NCBI GenBank assembly: GCA_025403435.1
Contig: CM046353.1
Location: 29,538,602 to 29,602,601 of the forward strand
DNA from: Artocarpus heterophyllus
Lineage: Eukaryota; Streptophyta; Magnoliopsida; Rosales; Moraceae
Direction: 5' to 3'
DNA: 64,000 nt
In this document: in pieces, positions 45,540 through 59,181 of the stretch
Layout of the letters: every line of letters begins with the position of its first letter
Position numbering within the stretch: position 1 is the first letter of the stretch
Notes under the pieces: model-generated
The model's input: the letters and a program-made list of their open reading frames with translations, nothing else
Database searches by the model: none
Told to the model about the DNA's origin: nothing
Made by a program: the position numbers and the translations under genes

Positions 45540-47062
45540 TGTTAGACATGTATGCCCTAAGGAGTAAAAATGTAATATGTTTTTGGAGACATTTTTATCA
45601 ATAAAGAGTTTATTTAATATTTATGTACCAAATTATTATCCTCTTTACGTTTATATTTGTTAGATGTATTATAAGCAAACAAAAGTCTGAGACTGTTAGT
45701 CTAAGCCTTTAGAATCAAGTATATGATAGACAGATTATGCAGAAGACATCATTTCAAAGGTGACGGTCTAAATCATAAGATCCGCAATCAAGGGAATAAA
45801 GTTGGGCACTTTATTCATGCAAAGATTGTTATGTTGACTATATCCCTAATGGGAGATGGTTTGTCTTAACCATCGGAGGTGGACTCCACGAATAGAAACA
45901 TTGGTGCATTGTCATAGGCAACGATGTATTGGATCGGGACATAAAGTGTAATTGATTTGGATTAATAATTTTGTCTCAACAAATTAATTCACTTTAGACA
46001 ATCATATATGTTGTATCTTAATCCTAAGATGAAGAGTGGGCCCGTTGTCTTGACTTATGTCTTTTGATGTACCAAAGGGTGACATGCACATTTTATGTTG
46101 GTATGCATGCCAGTACATTGGAAATATGACTCTTGATAGCGTAGACTTGTTATTCATAGATACAGAATCTATAGCTCCTCTTTAGGATTCAATGATATCC
46201 TCTTATACGCATTATCCTGTAATTGAAAAACTAGAGCACTTAACCATTTGGATACATAGGTGTAACCAAATAGTATACTGTCTTTGGATGGTAAGTTTTC
46301 CAATGGTGAGATAATAGAACGTAAGAGAAAAATAATCAGGAAGATGAAACAAAATTTATCCTTAAGTCGATCATAGATAACCCTATAGGGATAGATACAT
46401 TATGATATGTCATGGAGACTTAGCTATTCAGCTTCGTATTTTTATATAGTTTGAGAGTGCGGTTCTAAGTTTTTAGTGGAGTAATGTTAGAATTGATAAT
46501 TATGAAATGTGTATCAGGGATATTGGGTTTCATAATTATCAGGAGCTTGAACTATATAGGTCCATTAGGTCCCTTTTGCTAGCTCATAATAAATCCTATA
46601 ATGATACGGCGTGCTTTTTCAATAAATTGGTGACTTATGTTAAATTATTAGATTGGCTAAAATTTGATAAGATTAGATAATTCATGTCTGTTTATTAGTT
46701 GAATTAATTTTGTGAAAAATTAATTCAAGATAAACTTGTTGAATTATCGGGAATATTTATTTTCTTAGAAATTATTTACATATGGTTGTTTTAATCAAAT
46801 AACTTCTATATTGGTTATTTAAAATAAAACTGAGCTTTATCCAAAGAATCTCAAGTGGAAAATAAAAGCTTCGCAAGGATCATTTATCATAAGTTCGGCA
46901 GGCCGATCTTCAAGTTCGGCTTGGCTATGGAGTAACTTCGGTAGGCCGATCTGCCAGTTCAGCCTGCCGATCGAACGATAATCTGATCACGCTTTTTTAC
47001 ATGATTTTATCAGATATTGATCCAGATTCAAATTTTTGAGGCCTTATTTGATAAGGACTAAC
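45540..47062 (+). repeat. copia-5 LTR (copia-2 family), left part
   Basis: TGTTAGACATGTATGCCC... matches the start of the copia-2 LTR and runs in the plus orientation to GATAAGGACTAAC, where the LARD-like element interrupts it. The remainder lies at 56283-56703; together they give about 1.94 kb. A palindromic array lies at 46893-46975. Confidence 0.88.
46893..46975. repeat. Palindromic array in copia-5 LTR
   Basis: Units GTTCGGCAGGCCGATC, GTTCGGCTTGGC, CTTCGGTAGGCCGATC and GTTCAGCCTGCCGATC at roughly 20-23 bp spacing, the same motif as in copia-2. Confidence 0.78.
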
Positions 47063-50000
47063 TATAACGCTCCCTTCGAGTGCTACCGGAGACGTTGTTT
47101 TTACCGTTAAACTTGATAATTATTGATAAGAAGTTTGAAACAATCAACAACAATCTGAGAAATATCCCAAGAACACTTGCACAAAATTTTTTTAACTACT
47201 TAGCGGATTTGCTTCTTTCACTTCGGTTAGCCCCATGGAATACTTAAGGCATTCGGCTAACCAACCACCTGTAGAAAACTTAGTTTACAAAAACAATTGA
47301 TTAACAAATCCAATCTTATAAATATAATGCAAGCACTTTTAGCTTCTAATCAAACAACTAATTAAGATTATTTATAAAAAAAAAAAAAACAAACTATATA
47401 GCATATTCTTTAATAAATAACCTAAGAAACCAAAAATCTAAAATATAATTTACATTCAATACAACATATATTCATAAGAACATATTGCAAATAGAAGTGA
47501 GCCTCAAACAAATAAAAATGCAGAACATAATATATTAAATTTTATTTGAGTTTAAATTCCTATCGTGATATGACTTCATTTCCAATCCTAACACTCCCTA
47601 CACACACACACGCCTGTCCTTGTCCCCCATCCTAGTCATCTTGCATCTTATCCTTATATGCAACATGATATAAACTAAGCATAAGCTTAATGAGTACACA
47701 TTCCTATCTCACAACATAAAACATTTCTTAAAAATCATTACATAATATCGTAATCATAATCATAGTAGTGCACGAGGCACAAGTTTATATAGTACATATA
47801 TTTTCATTTAAACTTCTATATTAGAACATTATTCATTTTATCTTTAGGGCCCCAAGCGTTGCACCCTAATATAAACATCATTGGTGCGCCGTCATGAGAG
47901 GAGTAGGGTAGTTAGTCCTAAACCAATCATGACAAGTCTAACCTTTGAGACATCATAAATATAAACATAGCGTGTGCAACGTTTAATTAAGTGATACATA
48001 CATATATATATATATAAGCTTTCTTTGAAAAACTGTCACGAACCATAAAAAAAAATGAACATAAAAACATCCTTAGGAAAACCCATCGCAAAAAGGTCTT
48101 GAAATAAGAACATTAAATCACACGCCTTTACTTATAAAACATTGCTTAGCATTTTCATAAATTTTATCATGTTGTAGGTAAGAATGTACTTACTTGTCTT
48201 GTTTGCTTACTAAACCTTAACTTGGGTGACATTGCCACAGTTCTCGGTGTGCTCACCTTTTGGAATGTTCATGTCAATCATTTAAATAATACATAAAATT
48301 ACTATTTCTCATCATGATATCATTTAATACCATATCATATCATCATATATCATTCTTATCAAAACAAGGCATCTTTGAGTCATAAACATGCACTTAAAGT
48401 CAAGAGACATAAGGATAGAAAACTTGACCTTTAATCACATAGAGAAATTAATCTCAAGTTACAAGCATGAAAAAAGTGTAAGAATTATTCGATAACATAG
48501 CTTATATATATATAAATATCACTCAAATTATCTTCTCTTGAAAATATTAATCCAAAATACCTTTTTTTTAATTTTTAAGACATTCAAGTAAATTTACCAA
48601 TCAGAAAAACTGCCTGACCTTTAAAGATTCATAACCTTTTATCTTTTAATTCACATTCAATTAGAACATGAAATTTTGTAGGAATAAAGATAACATATAT
48701 ATATATAATGCTTAGATATTTCTTTAGCCATAAAAAATTCATTTGATAATTAAAATAAATCACATAATCAATACCATAAAATCTGCCAGCAAAGTCTGGG
48801 TAGTGAGTAATCCTAATTAAAAGTTATGTATTAAATTATTTATGCAATAAAATAACTTATAAAAATTAGTACATATAATAGACATATAAAATAATAACAT
48901 ATCCAAAATTTAGCTTCAAATAAATTCAGAATAATTCAAAACACAAGTTCAAATTCAAAGTTGATATTAACATCTGACATACTTGATAGCGAACATGTTC
49001 CCTTCAAACATTTTTATAAAATCAAATTACATGATTGCTTCTGAAATTTTTATATGACATGGTTAACATATAAATATAAGTTAAAAAAATAATAAATCAT
49101 GCAAAACATATTTAAAAATATGATTTGTTATCTCATGAATTACACGAAGCATATCGGGCAGACATTTATAACCACTGAGTACTTGTTAATCAATGAATTT
49201 TATCTTAAAACATAATAAGGATATGAAGCTAAAACTTTACAGACATTTAGTTAAAATATCAGCAATGATTTATAATTTTTTTCAAAATTAAAAGCCGCCT
49301 TTTGCCTCTTAAAACAGACTGTACAAGACATAAATACAAATCTGCCATCAATTAAAATTTCATAAGCAGTGTTTGATTGAAAGCTCAAAACCCTAAAATT
49401 TTTTGAACAAAAATTTATAAAAATTCACAGGCATTCCTAACATATATATACACATCATATCGAAAAATCGTAGCAAAACAAATATTTGATTTTAAAACAT
49501 TACCAACCACCTTACTAACAAACCGAAAACCTTAGAATTCTCTTATCACACTCCAACAATAAAACTTTATTTTCATGAAATTTCATGATATCATATGAAC
49601 ATAAATGTTTTCAACCATAAAGTAACATTGTTATAATCAAAGTAATAGACAAAATAAATTATTTTTCATACAAACATACATGCATACATATTCACAATCA
49701 TAAAAGAACAATTTTCTAACAAAGTTTATCACAAAACAATATACATCAATCATAAAAATTCAAAACCATGAAGACATTAAACCATACCTTAAATTCTTAT
49801 GTTTTCTTCAACAAATACAAAAACTTGCACATAAAATCTCCAAAAAGAATTCTTTCTACTTTGGCTTGAAAGAAAATAAGAGTAATGAATTCTTGGCTTT
49901 GATGATTAGAGAGATGATGAAGGCTTTCATAGAGAGATTTTTGAGAGTGGGTAAGGGAGTAATTTCCTTTGGCTGGAGAATAAGAAAATGAAGACTTGGG

Positions 50001-50813
50001 TGGCTTAAAGGTATTATTATAGGTTTATGAGAGAGAAGAGATTAGATGAGTATAGAAAATCCTAATCTAATTATATTTTCCCTTTTGTTTTAAATTAATG
50101 TAATCCTAATCTAATTCAATTTCCTTCTTTTTTTTTCTTTTTCTTTTTCCTTTCACAGCAATTGCCGTTTCTTTCTTTTTTTGTTTCTTCCTTCTTTATG
50201 TTTAAACAACATTATCATGTGTGTGTGTGTATATATATATATATATACGTACTTTAACATAATATAATATAATATATAATATCATCTAATATCTTAATAA
50301 TATAAATGTTTAAACATTATATAATATAATATAATTATAAATACATAATTATTTATACACAACAATAATATTTACTACCATAACCCCCAAATATATTAAT
50401 TTTCACATTATTCTCTTAGACGCTTTATATTATCAAGTTTCTTAATGCCATAATAAAAATGTCACACATATAATTATCATGGCATTATAAATGTCATAAA
50501 AATAAGAAAATATACAACAAAATTCATGTCATCATCAAGAATATAACTCTAGCATATACATAACTCTAGAGTATTGTAAATCATAAATTTAAGGCAAGTT
50601 GAAACTTTTTAAAAAATAATAAATGCTTTATGCTTATTATCATTTTTGACATGAACATCTCTAACACATTGATCCCTTGTGGCTGTCACCTGTGACATTA
50701 CTAAACAAAAAAAAAATTAATTTACTTAACATAAATAATAATAGCACTTAACATATCACATTCTAATGTTAGATTAACACAAATATCCATTGAAGAAAAC
50801 GTCTGGTGTTACA
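47063..50813 (-). repeat. LARD-like element, 3' LTR
   Basis: Begins TATAACGCTCCC and ends GGTGTTACA. It aligns throughout with 52484-56282. It has several AT microsatellites (for example 48001-48016 and a GT/AT tract at 50218-50247) and a T-rich tract near 50125. No coding frame of note. Confidence 0.8.
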
Positions 50814-52483
50814 ACTCTTCCCATCTTATAAGAGTTTCGTCCTCGAAACTCAAAACAATTACGGATAGTAGGCTTCACATAGCCTCCTGCTCTTTGTCTT
50901 ACGCTATAAGACTTTAACGAATGCGATTTCCTTATTTCTCAAAGTCTTGGTCCTAATCTCAGATCTCTTTTCCATGTAGCTTCTTTAATCTTTTGATTTC
51001 CCAGTAACTCGTTGATTAGAGAAATATCTATGTTCTTTAAAATCTTTCCTTTCAACCAAAGACACAGTCTGCTTCTCCTTGTAAATTATATTCCCTCAAA
51101 CTTCTTATTCTTTCTTTTTGGGCAAAAGATCATGGACCCGATATGTACTTCCTTAGCATATGAACATAAAAAATGTTGTGTAAAAATTCAAGGCTTTACA
51201 TCCTTCCCTCCTTCTAAGGGTTTCATCCTTGAAATATGTGTAATAATAAATATGTATAGAAATTTTTAATCTTTTTTCTTAACGTTCTTTCTCTTCACAT
51301 AAAATTTTCTTCAAAAATCATGCCTAATTGAAGTCATCATACATCCAACTTACAATATCATATGCAATGTTTGAATTCTCTTCTTGCCTCTGTGTCTATT
51401 GGCCTTCATAGAAGTATAAATCTAAGTGCAACATTAATTCTCTCTCTTTTTTTTGTATCTCACATTCCATGTATATGAACTTCTCTTTAATCACATGCCA
51501 AAAGAGAATTGTACTCTAGGATATACAAATGGTTTCAAAATATTCGTATTTAACTTCAAGTTACAGAAAAACATCATGCGCTCCAATAAACCTAGTAGTA
51601 CATCTCCTCATTCGTGAACTAACTTATCCCATTTATAACAGTGAAATATACACCATACTTGAAGCTTGACTTTCTTTTCCACAATTTCCACAACAAAATA
51701 TTAAACATTGCTTTTGAAACATCATATATCACCATAAAAATTTTAGGTTTACTCTCTCTCCATTCCATAATTTCCTCAACTAATATCCTCTTAAAGAAAA
51801 TAGTAATCTCATATTTAATCTCTAGTCTTCTGCATTAATAATTCTAGAATACTTCATTAAAGTCTCCACTAATTCAAAGTTCAGCCATTAAAGGAACTAT
51901 TGTGTGTGATCTCTATCATATCATGTTATGGACCATTTAACTTGGATAAATATTATCATAAATAATTTTCTCCCAAAGTAATGCTCAATAAACCTCAAAC
52001 ATTCATATGGTCAATCCTTTTGATAACATGTACATTTGCAAAATATCCTTCACTTGAAAAAATTACTATAGAGATCTCACATGTCACCTTAAAAAATCCT
52101 TTTTTAACCTTGTTTAATTCTCAAACTTGTTCATTAAAATCCCAGAACCATCATTGTAATTCTCTTGAGCTACATATCATTCACCTACTCTTCCATAAAC
52201 TTTTTCTCCAAGAAAATTAATATAATCAAATAATTAACCTCTTGTCACCAAACTTCTTGATTATCAGCTATTCCATTACACAAAAATAAGGAGGTAGAGA
52301 TTGCCTCTTGCTACGATCAATAAAAGTTTGGGTCTCATAGACTCCCAAGTAGTCTAGTTATAATTATAACAAATCTATACTAAGATAATATACAAAAAGA
52401 GAAGAAACTTATACTTATTGGAAGACTAGAAACAGAGGTATGGCAATGTGTATTAGAAACAAAAACCGCTTTGCTACCATAAC
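50814..52483 (-). other. LARD-like element interior, non-coding
   Basis: About 1.67 kb between the two long LTRs. The left end holds the minus-strand purine tract and GAGTTTCGAGGACGAAACTC-type sequence. The right end reads, on minus, ATGGTAGCAAAGCGGTTT, a degenerate initiator-tRNA-Met primer site. Short frames on plus (51012-52220) have no gag, pol or host domains. Confidence 0.6.
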
Positions 52484-55400
52484 TATAATGCCCCCTTCAG
52501 GTGCCACAGGAGACGTAGTATTACCATTAAACTTAATAATTACCGATAAGAAGTTTGAAACAATCAACAACAATCAGATAAAATCCCAGGAACACTTGCA
52601 CAAATTTTTTTTAACTACTTACCAGATTTGCTTCTCTCACCTTGATTAGCCCGATGGAACACCTAAGGTATATGGCTAACCGACCACTTGCAGAAAACTT
52701 AGTTTACAAAAACAATTAATTAACAAATACAAACTTACATATATAACGCAAGCACTCTTAGCTTCTAATTAAACAACTAATTAAGACTAATTACAAAAAA
52801 AAAAAAACAAAACTATATAGCATATTCTCTAATAAATAACCTAAGAAACCAAAAATCTAAAATATAATTTATATTCAATAAAACATATATTCATAAGAAC
52901 ATATTGCAAATAGAATTGAGTCTCAAACAAATAAAAATGTAAAACATAATATATTATTTTTTTTAAGTTTAAAATCCTTTCATGACACGACTCCGTTTCC
53001 AATCCAACACTCCTTGCACACACACACGCCTGTCCTTGTCCTCCATCCAAGTCAACCTACATCTTATCCTTATCTACAACATGATATAAACTAAGTAAAC
53101 ATAAGCTTAGTAAGTACACATTCCTATCTTACAACAAAAAACATTTCTTAAAATTCATTACATAATATCGTAATCATAATCATCGTAGTGCACGAGGCAC
53201 AAGTTTATATAAAACATATATTTTCATTTAAACTTCCATACTAAAACATTATTTATTTTATCTTTGGGGGCCCAAGCGTTGCACCATAAATATAAACATA
53301 ATAGGCGCGCCGTCATGAGATGAGTGGAGTAGCTAGTCTCAAACCAAACATGACAAGTCCAACCTTTAGAAAATCATAAACATAAACAGAGTGTGCAACG
53401 CTTAATTAAGTGATACATATATATATATATATAAGCTTTCTTTGAAAAATTGTCATAAACCATAAAAAAATGAACATGAAAACATCCTTAGGAAAATTCA
53501 TCGTTAAAAGGTCTTTAAATAAGAACATTAAAAATTATAAAACATTGCTTAGCCTTTTCATAAATTTTATCATGTTGCAGGTGAGAATGTACGTACTTGT
53601 CTTACTTGCTTACTAAACCTTAACTTGCATGACGTTGCTGTAGTTCTCAATGTGCATGCTTTTTGGAGTGTTCTTATTAATCATTCATTTAATACATAAA
53701 ATCAAAATTCCTCTTCATGATATCATTTAATACGATATCATATCATCATGTATCATTCTTATCAAAACAAGGCATCTTTGAGTCACAAACATGCACTTAA
53801 AGTCAAGAGACATAAGGATAGAAAACTTGACCTTGAATCACTTAGAGAAATTAATCTCAAGTTACAAGCATGAAAAAAGTGTAAAAATTATACGATAACA
53901 TAGCTTATATGTATAAATATCACTTCAATTTCCTTCTCTTGAAAATATTAATCTAAAATACCTTTTTCTAATTTTTAAAACATTCAAGTAGATCTGTCAA
54001 TCATAAAAACTACCTGACCTTTAAGGATTCGTAACCCTTTATCTTTCAATTCACATTCAATTAGAACATGAAAATTTGTAGGAATAAAGGTAACATATAT
54101 ATAATGCTCAAAATTTTCTTTAGCTATAAAAAATTCATTTGATAATTAAAAGAAATCACATAACTAATACTATAAAATCTACCAGCAAAGTCTGGTTAAT
54201 GAGTAATCCTAATTAAAAGTTATCTATTAAATTATTTATGCCATAAAATAATTTATAAAAATCACTACATATAATAGATACATAAAATAATAACATGTCC
54301 AAAATTCAGCTTCAAATAAATTTGGAGTAATTCAAAACACAAGCTCAAATTCAATGTTGATATTAACATTAGCGAACATTTTCCATTCAAACTTTTTTAT
54401 AAAATCAAATATATATGATATGCTTATGAAATTTTTATGTAACATGGTTAACATATAAATATAAGTTAGAAAAATAATAAATGATGCAAAACATATTTAA
54501 AAATATGATTTATTAGCTCATGAATTACACAGAGTATATCAGGCAAACATTTATAACCACTGAGTACTTGTCAATCAACGGATTTTATCTTAAAACATAA
54601 TAAGGATATAAAGCTAAAACTTTACAAACATTTAGTTAACATATCAACAATGACTCATAATTTTTTTTCAAAATTAAAAGACGCTTTTTGCCTCTTAAAA
54701 CAGACTATACAAGACATAAATACAAATCTGTCATTAATTAAAATTTCATGAGCAGTGTTTGATTGAAAGCTCATAACCTTAAAATTATTTTGAACGAAAA
54801 TTTATGAAAAATCCCAAACATTCCTAACATATTTATACACATCATATCCAAAAATTGCAGCAAAATAAAATCATTTTATTTTAAAACATTACCATCCACC
54901 TTACCGACAAACCAAAAACCTTAGAATTTTCTTATCACACTCCAACAACAAAACCTTATTTTCATCAAATTTCATGATATCATATGAATGTAAATGCTTT
55001 CAGCCATAAAGTAACATTGTTATTATCAAAGTAATAGACAAAATAAATTATTTTTCATACAAACATACACGCATACATATTCACAATCATAAAAGAACAA
55101 TTTTCTAACAAATTTTACCACAAAACAATATACATCAATTATAAAAATTCAAAATCATGAAAACTTTAAACCATACCTCAAATTCTTATGTTTTCTTCAA
55201 CAAAAACAAAGACTTGCACCCAAAATCTCTAAAAAAAATTCCTTCTACTTCGGCTTGAAAGAAAATAAGAGTAATGAATTCTTGGCTTTGATGATTAGAG
55301 AGATGATGGAGGCTTTCTTGAAGAGATTTTTGAGAGTGGGTAAGGGAGATAATTTCCTTTGGCTGGAGCATAAGAGAATCAAGACTTTAGTGGCTTAAAG

Positions 55401-56282
55401 GTATATTTATAGGTTTATAAAAGAAATGAGATTAGATAAGTATAGAAAACCCTAATCCTAATATAATTAGATTTTTCCTTTTTTTAAATGAGTATAATCC
55501 TAATCTAATTAGATTTTCTCTTTTGTTTTAAATTAATGTAATCCTAATCTAATTCAGTTTCCTTCTCTTTTTTTCTTTTCTTTCCTTTTTTTTTCTTTTT
55601 TTTTTCTTTTTCCTTTCACAGCAAGTGCCGTTTCTTTCTTTTTTCGTTTCTTCCTTCTTTACGTTTAAACAACATAATTGTGTATACATATATATATACA
55701 CACTTTAATATAATATAATATATTATATTATATCACATAATATCTTAATAATATAAACTTTTAACATTATATAATATAAATGATAATATAATATAATATA
55801 ATATAATTATAAATACATAATTATTTATACACAACAATAATATTTACTACCATAACCCCCAAAAATATTAATTTTCACATTATTCTCTTGGACACTTTGT
55901 ATTATCGAGTTTCTTAACGCCATAATAGAAATGTCACATATGTAATTATCATGGCATCATAAACGTTATAAAAATAAGAAAATATACAACAAAATTCATG
56001 TCATCATCAAGAATATAACTCTAGGGCATATATAACTCTAGAGTATTATAAATCATAAATGTAGGGTAAGTTGAAACTCTTAAAAAAATAATAAATACTT
56101 TATATTTATCATCATCTTTGACATGAACATCTCTATCACATCGATTCTTCGTGATCGTCACCTGTGACATTATTAAACAAAAATAATAATTTATTTAATA
56201 TAAATAATAATAGCACTTAAGATATCACATTCTAACATTAGATTAACACAAATGTCCTTAGAAGAAAATGACGGGCGTTACA
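52484..56282 (-). repeat. LARD-like element, 5' LTR
   Basis: Begins TATAATGCCCCC and ends GGCGTTACA; about 3.8 kb. It is very similar to 47063-50813, with indels in T-rich (55560-55615) and AT-rich (55705-55810) tracts accounting for length differences. Confidence 0.8.
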
Positions 56283-56703
56283 TAATCCCTGGGTCCAACC
56301 TCTATAAATAGGGAGTGAGACTCATAAGTTATTTAGATCAATTGAAAGATCAAGAGTAAGCACTCTATACTGTGAGTCTCTAAAACTCCCTTGAAGAACT
56401 ATTTTTCACAAATCACGAAAGGTAGTTCTGGGTATTTCTTAATTGGTTAGAAGGAGAGTCACTGGAGAAAAGCTATACAAGGTGTGCCCACACACATTCC
56501 AATCGTGGATAGAGAATAGCAAAGAAGACCAGTTGGTTGAGGCTCTTTTGGAACGCTCTTCTCTTCACGGATTGCGAGAGCTTTTCGACAGACAAAGTTA
56601 GTAAGATCTTGTTAATTTATGTATATAGCTTGTTAAACTTGTGTTTTAGAAAATAATATGATTAAAAATTTTTAAATTTTCGTTGCGTACTATTTTTCCA
56701 ACA
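56283..56703 (+). repeat. copia-5 LTR, right part
   Basis: Continues the LTR from 47062: TCCCTGGGTCCAACC, TATAAATA at 56303-56310, then GAAGACCAGTTGGTTGAGG and TTTTTCCAACA at the end, matching 13300-13706. Confidence 0.86.
56303..56310 (+). promoter_or_regulatory. copia-5 LTR TATA box
   Basis: TATAAATA in CCTCTATAAATAGGG. The LARD insertion point (56283) is only about 20 bp upstream, so the core promoter is cut off from the palindromic array. Confidence 0.6.
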
Positions 56704-57185
56704 ATCGATATCAAAGCCATGGTTTTTTACATAAATTTACGAGTTTGTGATCATGCTTAATGAATAAATTATGTGATCTTGATCTCTCCTATGCTTGAAT
56801 TTAATTTTTTAAAGAATTGGAACTCTACTGTTTCTATATATTTATGTTGTCAAAGAATTATACGGTGAATTTTTATTAATTAATTATGGTTGATTTAATT
56901 ATTAATTAATTAATCAATTAATTTGTGCCGGTTATGATTCCTTAGAGGTTAGAATGTGTATTTAGGTTTTTCATATAATTAAATGGTGGTCTATCATCAC
57001 CGTCTAGGAATTATTATTTAATTTTAAATTTGTAAGAATTTTGTAATTAAATAATCATTTATAAAAGACGGATCTATAAGACGAATCTAGAAGATAGATG
57101 ACAGTGTTTCACAAGTATTTTCTAAGTCTCTAATTTTATGTTTTTTGAATTGTTGAAAATAAGATTAAAAAACTACATAAAACTG
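56704..57185 (+). mobile_element. copia-5 leader remnant
   Basis: A primer-site-like GATATCAAAGCC (56707-56718) follows the LTR. Similarity to the copia-2 leader continues (TTGTGATCATG, CTCTCCTATG, GACGGATCTA) until about 57185, where a minus-strand gypsy fragment takes over. No copia coding region follows. Confidence 0.78.
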
Positions 57186-57480
57186 CATAATCAAAAAATT
57201 TTATGGCTGCCAATTTTACCTTTTTAATCTCCGTACAATTATGACAATCAAAGACTAACTCCACCTTCTTTTCCCACTCAACGTAAGTCTTGATATCATT
57301 CTTTCCTTGAAACGACAAAATCTTCAGCTTAATACTACCCAAATTACTATCATTCTGGTTCCTAGCTTCTCTAAACCGCCCCTCATGTCTTCTAGTCCTA
57401 TTACTAACAATCAAATCCCGATCATTCTATTCATTAAAACGTTCCCTAAAATACTCTTCATCTTCAACTCTCACTCCCCT
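57186..57480 (-). pseudogene. Ty3/gypsy gag N-terminal fragment
   Basis: 57136-57414 on minus includes GSIKLKILSFQGKNDIKTYVEWEKKVELVFDC, then KKVKLAAIKFFDYA, matching the start of the retrotransposon Gag domain of plant Ty3/gypsy elements. Only about 70 residues are present. The fragment abuts the copia-5 leader at about 57185. Confidence 0.8.
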
Positions 57481-57919
57481 AGGTTGCATTCTATTGGAAA
57501 ATTTGAAAATAAGATTCTAAAATTTCAAAGAGAAAAGAGAAAGCTAACCTTTGATGGACGTTTTTGAAGAAAAACTTGATGATTGAACTTCATCTCTTGC
57601 CTCAAATCCGACGAAAAATTCATAAAGGGGGGGGGGGGGGGGGAAGAGGGAGAGAGTGCAGAGACAAACTAGAAAGAGAGTGAAAAATGAAGAAAGAAAG
57701 AGAGAAAATAAAATAAAAAGCTCAAGGGTATTTTTGTAAATATGAGAAAAATATGATGTAAAAATATCATTTAGTATTTAAAAAACTAAAAATCAAATTT
57801 TTAAATATAACAATTGCAATAAAATCTTAAATGACTTAAATTGATAATAAATTCACACTTGGCATATTTAATAATTAAACTTCACATAGTTAATCCTACC
57901 ATAAAATTCAAGCGTTACA
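57481..57919 (-). mobile_element. gypsy leader/LTR fragment
   Basis: Lies upstream of the gag fragment in minus orientation. It ends with AAGCGTTACA, complement of a TGTAACGCTT LTR start. It holds the homopolymer G17 at 57627-57643 followed by a GA-rich tract. Confidence 0.5.
57627..57643 (+). repeat. G17 homopolymer
   Basis: Seventeen consecutive G followed by AAGAGGGAGAGAG. Unusual in this AT-rich window; length is prone to sequencing error. Confidence 0.85.
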
Positions 57920-59072
57920 CAATCTCTAATGAATATAATATACATTAGTTAAGAGACTTACATAAAAGGAAAATGACATTAATGGCATTTAATTCCATAT
58001 AAAAATAAATTTTGTTTTAATTAATTTTTTTGTTTTCATTAATTTTTTTTTTCAATTAATGATGGTTTGACTCCTCCCTCTATTTTTCTCTAATTTTTCT
58101 GTCTTTATGAACAATACAAAAAAAAGCACCCGCAATAATAAAATTTCTTTCCTCAACGTATATTTGGACTTGTATTAACATCAATAACGATGGTTTTGAC
58201 AAAATAAACAGTCATCACGTAATGATTTTCATAAACACCATTTTTAAAACTTACTTTTTATAAATACTATACATGTTTATGTTTGACACAACTTAAACAT
58301 TATGCCTATTAGTGTGGCATAACTTCTTTTTTTTTTTTTTAGCATAAATAAACACTATGACTAGATATGGCATAACTTTCTCTTCTTTTTTTTTTGGCAT
58401 AAATAAACATTTTTAATCAAAAGCATGGCATAATATGTATTTTTTTAACGCCATAACTTGCAATTTTCTCACAAGGCCTTTCCATGCAAGTGTGTTGATT
58501 TCGAAAAGGAATGGAAAATAAAAACATGCACACAGAGTGGCAAATAGAGTCGAGGTCTAAAACAGGTGTAAGATAACTGAATATTGGGCACTTTGGGGTG
58601 TGGTCTTGGATTTTTGCACGTCAAAGAGACCACGCAAGACAAAATTAGAACAAGAGAGACATCTACACGCAGCACATGCCAGATCTGAACTCTGGCCTAA
58701 CACTTGCGCTTTATGTTTCTAGTTTGACATCATGCAATGCGAGCAAAGCCTAAAAATAGAGATAACAAGGTCCAGCAAGCGAAAGTAAAACTTGATTTTG
58801 TAAGATCTTAATAGTACGGTACGGATTAATGTTATGGTGATGTTACAAAAACACGATGAAAACGACATTTTGCCTTGTCCCTGATACAGAAAACGGGAAA
58901 AGTTACCTGTACATCTTTATGCTCTACTATCGTCATTTTCAACTGCTACATACATTAATAGCTTACCTCTTTTGGCGCCATTTACTTTAGGTTATCTATT
59001 GGAGAAACTTCACAGGAAAAGGGCGGCCAGAACAGTTTTTGCTCCACAATGAAATGGAACCAGATCAGCAAC
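57920..59072. other. Intergenic and 3' flank of GYRA
   Basis: AT-rich, no gene recognised. The 3' UTR of GYRA (minus strand) should occupy the right end; no clear polyadenylation signal was identified. Three TGGCATAA-containing units are repeated near 58315-58440. Confidence 0.45.
58315..58440. repeat. Short tandem-like repeat, TGGCATAA units
   Basis: TGGCATAA(C) occurs near 58315, 58368 and 58425. The first two units are each followed by a T-run and GCATAAATAAACA. Spacing is 53-57 bp. Confidence 0.7.
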
Positions 59073-59181
59073 CTAGCCAGAAATCGAAGCGCTAACTTCT
59101 TCAGGTTGAGAATCTGTTGCTGGGATCAGTGAAGCTGACTGAATCTTCCCGGCATAGTCCAGCCTCATGAGAATAACTCCC
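59073..59181 (-). CDS. GYRA: GYRA last exon
   Basis: Encodes GVILMRLDYAGKIQSASLIP, then ATDSQPEEVSASISG and TAG at 59075-59073. Acceptor TTTTTAG. Completes the final pinwheel blade and a short acidic tail. Confidence 0.9.

Larger units (their letters stand above)
47063..56282 (-). mobile_element. LARD-like gypsy derivative
   Basis: 9.2 kb with very long direct repeats (47063-50813, 3,751 bp; 52484-56282, 3,799 bp) and only a 1.67-kb interior without coding capacity. Right ends read GGTGTTACA and GGCGTTACA, the complement of TGTAACGCC, a gypsy LTR start, so the element lies on the minus strand. Next to the left LTR is a purine tract preceded by GAGGACGAAA-type text, as in Tekay/Del-type chromoviruses. 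Target duplication is imperfect (TAAC left, TAAT right). The missing gag-pol fits a large retrotransposon derivative. Confidence 0.78.

Noticed and set aside
50814..52483. Possible host gene between the long LTRs
   Set aside because: Only short frames without domains; the flanks carry retroelement purine-tract and primer-site signals.
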